Assembly (NCBI GenBank): GCA_036782775.1
Contig: DAIPYJ010000001.1
Coordinates: forward strand, 146,181 to 210,180
DNA: 64,000 bases
From: CF-13 sp036782775
GTDB lineage: Bacteria > Chloroflexota > Dormibacteria > CF-121
Direction of reading: 5' to 3'
Shown: positions 60,635-64,000 of the stretch, in pieces
Position numbering within the stretch: the first letter of the stretch is position 1
Layout of the letters: each line of letters starts with the position of its first letter
Notes under the pieces: generated by a model
The model's input: the letters and a program-made list of their open reading frames with translations, nothing else
What the model was told of the DNA's origin: nothing
The model's database searches: none
Program-made: the position numbers and the translations under genes

Positions 60635-61747
60635 CTGGCTAAGCCTGTTCTTCAGGTCCAGGGCCTGAGCACTTCCTTCTTCACCGACGACGGTGAAGTA
60701 AAGGCCGTGCGCAACGTCAGCTTCGATCTCCAGTCGGGCGAAACGCTCGCGATCGTCGGTGAGTCCGGCTCGGGGAAGAGCGTGACAGCGCTCTCCATCC
60801 TCGGCCTGGTGCAGCGTCCGGGACGGATCGTGAGCGGCAAGATCCAATTCCGCGACACCGACCTGGTTCGACTGCCGCCGGACGAGCTGCGCGATATCCG
60901 CGGGCGGGACATTGCGATGATCTTCCAGGACCCGCTGAGCTCGCTCAACCCGGTGCTCAAGGTGGGATTCCAGATCGACGAAGCGATGCGGGCGCACGAC
61001 AAGGTTCCCAAGGACCAGATCGAACGCCGAGGGATCGACCTGCTCAAGGAGGTCCGTGTGCCGGACCCGGAACGCCGGGTGACCGACTACCCGCACCAGT
61101 TCAGCGGCGGGATGCGCCAGCGCGCCATGATCGCGATGGGCTTGTCGAACCGCCCGGAGATCCTGATCGCCGACGAGCCGACCACCGCCCTCGACGTGAC
61201 GGTACAGGCCCAGATCCTGGAGCTGCTGCGCGACCTGAACAACGACACGGGAACCTCGATCATCCTGATCACGCACAACCTTGGCGTGGTCGCCGGTCTC
61301 TGCAAACGCGTCATCGTCATGTACGCGGGCGAGATCGTGGAAGAGGGACCGGTGGAGCAGATCTTCGAGTCCCCGCAACACCCGTACACCTGGTCGCTGC
61401 TGCGCTCCATACCGCGGATCGACGCCGACCGCCGCGAGCGCCTTCGCTCGATCGAGGGCCTCCCGCCGGACCTGATCCAGCTCCCACCTGGCTGCAAATT
61501 CAGCCCGCGCTGCCCCTTCCGGATCGAGAAATGTTTCACGGATGATCCCAAGCTCGCCCAGGTCGGGCCCGACCAGGTGGCAGCCTGCTGGGTGACGATG
61601 AAGCGGGCCTATGCCGAGATGGGCGCCGCCACCATCGTCGATACCCGACCGGGCGCCGCCAGCGGCGTGCGCCCACCGAAGGGCGTCGCCGCCAAGGTGA
61701 TTGACGAACGCACCGCGGACGCCGTCGAGCCGGGGGCGGGTCGATGA
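60635..61747 (+). CDS. DppD-type ABC ATPase with a CTG start or an N-terminal frameshift
   Basis: Walker A GESGSGKSV, Q-loop IFQDPLSSLNPV, signature FSGGMRQRAMIAMGL, Walker B ILIADEPTTALDVTVQ, and the C-terminal cysteine cluster CKFSPRCPFRIEKCFTD for the iron-sulfur or peptide-family region. The conserved N-terminus LQVQGLSTSFFTDDGEVKAVRN is upstream of the first GTG (60707) and the frame has no ATG, GTG or TTG before a TAG at 60623. CTG at 60635, four bases after GGGAGG, fits. Alternatively ATG 60601 with a one-base slip would give MSEEPRPVGRPSG then the same frame. Either way the domain is intact. Confidence 0.87.
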   Translation: MAKPVLQVQGLSTSFFTDDGEVKAVRNVSFDLQSGETLAIVGESGSGKSVTALSILGLVQRPGRIVSGKIQFRDTDLVRLPPDELRDIRGRDIAMIFQDPLSSLNPVLKVGFQIDEAMRAHDKVPKDQIERRGIDLLKEVRVPDPERRVTDYPHQFSGGMRQRAMIAMGLSNRPEILIADEPTTALDVTVQAQILELLRDLNNDTGTSIILITHNLGVVAGLCKRVIVMYAGEIVEEGPVEQIFESPQHPYTWSLLRSIPRIDADRRERLRSIEGLPPDLIQLPPGCKFSPRCPFRIEKCFTDDPKLAQVGPDQVAACWVTMKRAYAEMGAATIVDTRPGAASGVRPPKGVAAKVIDERTADAVEPGAGR

Positions 61748-62760
61748 GCACCACCACCCTGGCTGCCGAGCAGCAGCGGCTCGGTACCGCGGAGCCGCTG
61801 CTCCGTGTGATCGATATCGTCAAGCACTTTCCCGTCGGCCTGGGAAGCGTCAAAGCCGTTGATGGCGTCAGCTTCGACATCCAGCCGGGCGAGACCGTGG
61901 GACTGGTTGGTGAGTCTGGTTCCGGGAAGTCCACCCTGGGACGGCTCGTCACGCAGCTGATTCCCGCTACCTCGGGGCGGGTGATTTTCAACGGCGTCGA
62001 GCTCACCAAGCTCGGCGGCGAGAAGCTGCGGCAGCAGCGGAAAGACCTCCAGATGATCTTTCAGGATCCATTTGCCTCGCTCGATCCGCGGATGACGATC
62101 GGCGACATCATCGCCGAGCCGCTCGAAAATTTCGGCCTGGTAAGCGGAAGGCGGAAAGACGCCCGCGTCCAGGAGCTGCTGCGGGTGGTGGGGTTGAATC
62201 CCTATTTCAACAACCGGTATCCCCATGAGTTCAGCGGCGGCCAGCGGCAACGGATCGGCATCGCACGGGCCTTGGCCCTCAATCCAAAGCTGATCGTGTG
62301 CGACGAGCCCGTTTCAGCCCTGGACGTTTCGATCCAGGCGCAGATCATCAACCTGCTCGAGGATCTGCAGCGGGAATTCCACCTGACCTACATTTTCATC
62401 GCGCACGACCTCTCGGTGGTGCGCCACATCAGCGACCGCGTGATGGTGATGTACCTCGGCAAGATCGTGGAAATCTCGCCCAGCCAGGCGCTCTACGATT
62501 CGCAGGAACACCCCTATACCAAGGCGCTGCTCTCCGCCATCCCGGTGCCCAACCCACGGATCGAGTCGCAGCGCCGCCTGATCGAGTTGTCCGGCGAGAT
62601 TCCATCGCCGCTCAACCCGCCCTCCGGCTGCCGCTTCCACACCCGCTGCCCGATCGCCAAGCTACCGACGCCCTGCGCCGACACCGAACCGCCGCTGGAG
62701 CAGAAGGCGCCCAATCGCTTCGCGGCCTGCCACTTCTCCGAGAAGGTCCGAACCGTCTAA
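61744..62760 (+). CDS. DppF/OppF-type ABC ATPase
   Basis: 338 residues. Walker A GESGSGKSTLGRLV, Q-loop MIFQDPFASLDPRMTIGDIIAEPL, signature FSGGQRQRIGIARALALNPKLIVCDEPVSALDVSIQAQI. The C-terminal GCRFHTRCPIAKLPTPCADTEPPL matches the oligopeptide transporter C-terminal domain. ATG overlaps the dppD stop (ATGA). Last gene of the transporter. Confidence 0.93.
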   Translation: MSTTTLAAEQQRLGTAEPLLRVIDIVKHFPVGLGSVKAVDGVSFDIQPGETVGLVGESGSGKSTLGRLVTQLIPATSGRVIFNGVELTKLGGEKLRQQRKDLQMIFQDPFASLDPRMTIGDIIAEPLENFGLVSGRRKDARVQELLRVVGLNPYFNNRYPHEFSGGQRQRIGIARALALNPKLIVCDEPVSALDVSIQAQIINLLEDLQREFHLTYIFIAHDLSVVRHISDRVMVMYLGKIVEISPSQALYDSQEHPYTKALLSAIPVPNPRIESQRRLIELSGEIPSPLNPPSGCRFHTRCPIAKLPTPCADTEPPLEQKAPNRFAACHFSEKVRTV

Positions 62761-62777
62761 GGCCGCGCAGCGCAGGC

Positions 62778-63452
62778 ATGCGATCGACGGTTTCCCGCGG
62801 ACGCCGCCGCTCCTTTGCGCGGCGACTGCTCGACTGGTATTCCATAAGCGGCCGCGACCTTCCCTGGCGGCATACGCGCGATCCGTACGCGATCCTGGTT
62901 TGCGAGATCCTCTCCCATCAGACGCAGCTCGCCCGGGTGATCCCCGTCTACAGCGAGATCCTGCGCCGTTACCCGACGGTCGACGCGATGGCGGACGCTT
63001 CGCTCGAGTCCATCAAGGCGGTCACGGATCCGCTCGGATACAAGATCCGCGGCCGGTGGCTGCACGCTGCCGCGCTGCAGGTGCGAGAGGCGGGCGGCCG
63101 CTTTCCTACCACGCTCGAGGGCGCGCGCCGCTTGCCAGGCGTCGGGCGCTACACCGCGAGTGCGCTGATGAGCTTTGCCTATCAGGCGGACGTTGCCCTC
63201 GTCGATACCAATGTCAGACGGGTGCTATCGCGCCATTTCATCGGCGGCGCCGGCAACCTCAGCACGTCCAAAGTGTGGGTTCTTGCCGCCGACCTCATTC
63301 CTCGCCGGCGCGGCCACCTGCTCAATCAGGCGCTCATGGACCTGGGTGCCATGGTGTGCCGGGCGCGGGCGCCGGCGTGCGCCCGCTGCCCGGTGCGTCG
63401 CAGCTGCCGATATCGCCTAGGGCACCGCCCAGCCGCCATGCGGGTCTCTTAG
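62778..63452 (+). CDS. mutY: A/G-specific adenine glycosylase (MutY), short form
   Basis: 224 residues. Helix-hairpin-helix LPGVGRYTASAL, catalytic Asp region VDTNVRRVL, Glu in CEILSHQTQLARV, and the iron-sulfur site C-x6-C-x2-C-x5-C (Cys 194, 201, 204, 210). It removes adenine mispaired with 8-oxoguanine. Full MutY has a C-terminal NUDIX-like domain of about 120 residues for 8-oxoG recognition; this protein stops 14 residues after the cluster. The usual LQQTQ is SHQTQ here. The end overlaps the convergent permease gene by 36 bases. Confidence 0.86.
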   Translation: MRSTVSRGRRRSFARRLLDWYSISGRDLPWRHTRDPYAILVCEILSHQTQLARVIPVYSEILRRYPTVDAMADASLESIKAVTDPLGYKIRGRWLHAAALQVREAGGRFPTTLEGARRLPGVGRYTASALMSFAYQADVALVDTNVRRVLSRHFIGGAGNLSTSKVWVLAADLIPRRRGHLLNQALMDLGAMVCRARAPACARCPVRRSCRYRLGHRPAAMRVS

Positions 63453-64000
63453 CTCCGGTTCGTCGAGGAACACCTTGCCCGTTTCCGTGATCCGCTCCGG
63501 GCTGCGGCTCGCGAAGTAGATCAGCAAGGCAATCCCGATTACCATCCAGACGCCGATGATGATGGGGGCGAGGTTCGCTGGTGCCGTAAGGGCGCCGATG
63601 CCCAGGCCGGCGAAGTCGATGCCCAGCGAAGCCAGCAGCGCCGGCAGGAAGATGATGCTGCCGACAATTGGCACGATCCCGTTCCACAGAACATTGAACT
63701 CGCCGCGCCGATCGCGGAGGTAGAAGACCAGGTTGCTGAGGTTGGTGAGGATGTAGATGACGACCACGATGATCCCTGCAATCGTCCCGAGCAGGGCGAA
63801 GGCCAGCAGGGGGCCACCCGCCGCCCAGCCGAGCAGCAACGCCAGCAGGATGCCGCCGACCGCCTGGACGTTGACCGCCCAGTAGGGCGTGCGGAAGCGA
63901 GGGTGGATCCGACTCAGGAGCCTGGGTAACAGCCCGATTCGGGAGAGCGCGAAGCGACCCGAGTCGCAGCGTTGGCGCCGGCATTGGAGTTCGCGATGGC
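63417..64000 (-). pseudogene. APC-family amino acid permease, apparent frameshift, partial
   Basis: Minus strand. The 3' part encodes permease helices through FASRSPERITETGKVFLDEPELRDPHGG. Before that, FALSRIGLLPRLLSRIHPRFRTPYWAV is in frame, but the preceding conserved NSNAGANAATRV is in another frame. The join near 63952-63956 lacks one base relative to the expected NAATRV-x-FALSRIG. Either the gene is broken or there is an assembly or sequencing error. The upstream half lies beyond the window. Confidence 0.68.

Overview
The window is about 64 kb of GC-rich bacterial chromosome, densely packed with genes. Many neighbours overlap by 1-8 bp (ATGA, GTGA, TGATG), and GTG/TTG starts are frequent. 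Several families point to a Terrabacteria lineage near Actinobacteriota, Chloroflexota or candidate phyla such as Dormibacterota: an F420-type luciferase-like oxidoreductase, a DUF3090/SCO1664 pair, an Rv2578c-like radical SAM protein, CtaG, and a six-gene mce locus. No rRNA, tRNA, IS element, phage gene or CRISPR array was seen. The phylum assignment is an inference from gene content.

Layout. 1-4365 (minus): branched-chain amino acid ABC transporter, livK-livH-livM-livG-livF, with livF cut by the window edge. 4393-6753: two divergent PLP aminotransferases. 6762-12490: small zinc-ribbon protein, RibD-like reductase, an overlapping etfB-etfA-PIG-L-sirtuin operon, radical SAM protein, second zinc-ribbon protein. 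12503-18716: MBL exonuclease, a 20-residue basic peptide with a perfect ribosome binding site, NUDIX, second PIG-L protein, MFS transporter, cupin, amidohydrolase, MOSC protein. 18761-25091: fumarase, secreted Asp-box protein, NarL-type two-component system, an orphan RNA leader with terminator, DUF3090 and SCO1664. 25099-27682: ctaG-PLD-LOG operon.

28387-36165 (minus) is a reductive pyrimidine/hydantoin catabolic operon. It has an NCS1 permease, a TIGR03842-like LLM oxidoreductase, beta-ureidopropionase, dihydropyrimidinase, (methyl)malonate-semialdehyde dehydrogenase and a class III aminotransferase, followed by a methyltransferase. A good sigma-A-type promoter with an inverted repeat sits in front of it. 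Together these enzymes would import a pyrimidine, open the ring, release beta-alanine and convert it to acetyl-CoA. No classical dihydropyrimidine dehydrogenase is present here.

36976-40423 (minus) encodes an ECF sigma factor, its zinc-type anti-sigma factor and an ABC exporter. Divergent from it, 40573-52250 is a complete Mce lipid-transport operon: two YrbE/MlaE permeases, an MlaF-type ATPase, six MlaD/Mce proteins and an MMPL-type RND protein. The putative ECF promoter overlaps the mce promoter. The end of the window holds a secreted S15/CocE hydrolase, enoyl-CoA hydratase, aldehyde dehydrogenase, a peptide ABC transporter (dppABCDF-like) preceded by a translationally coupled leader peptide, a short MutY, and an apparently frameshifted APC permease.

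A recurring oddity is the lack of a canonical start codon in three otherwise intact genes: livF, the methyltransferase and dppD.
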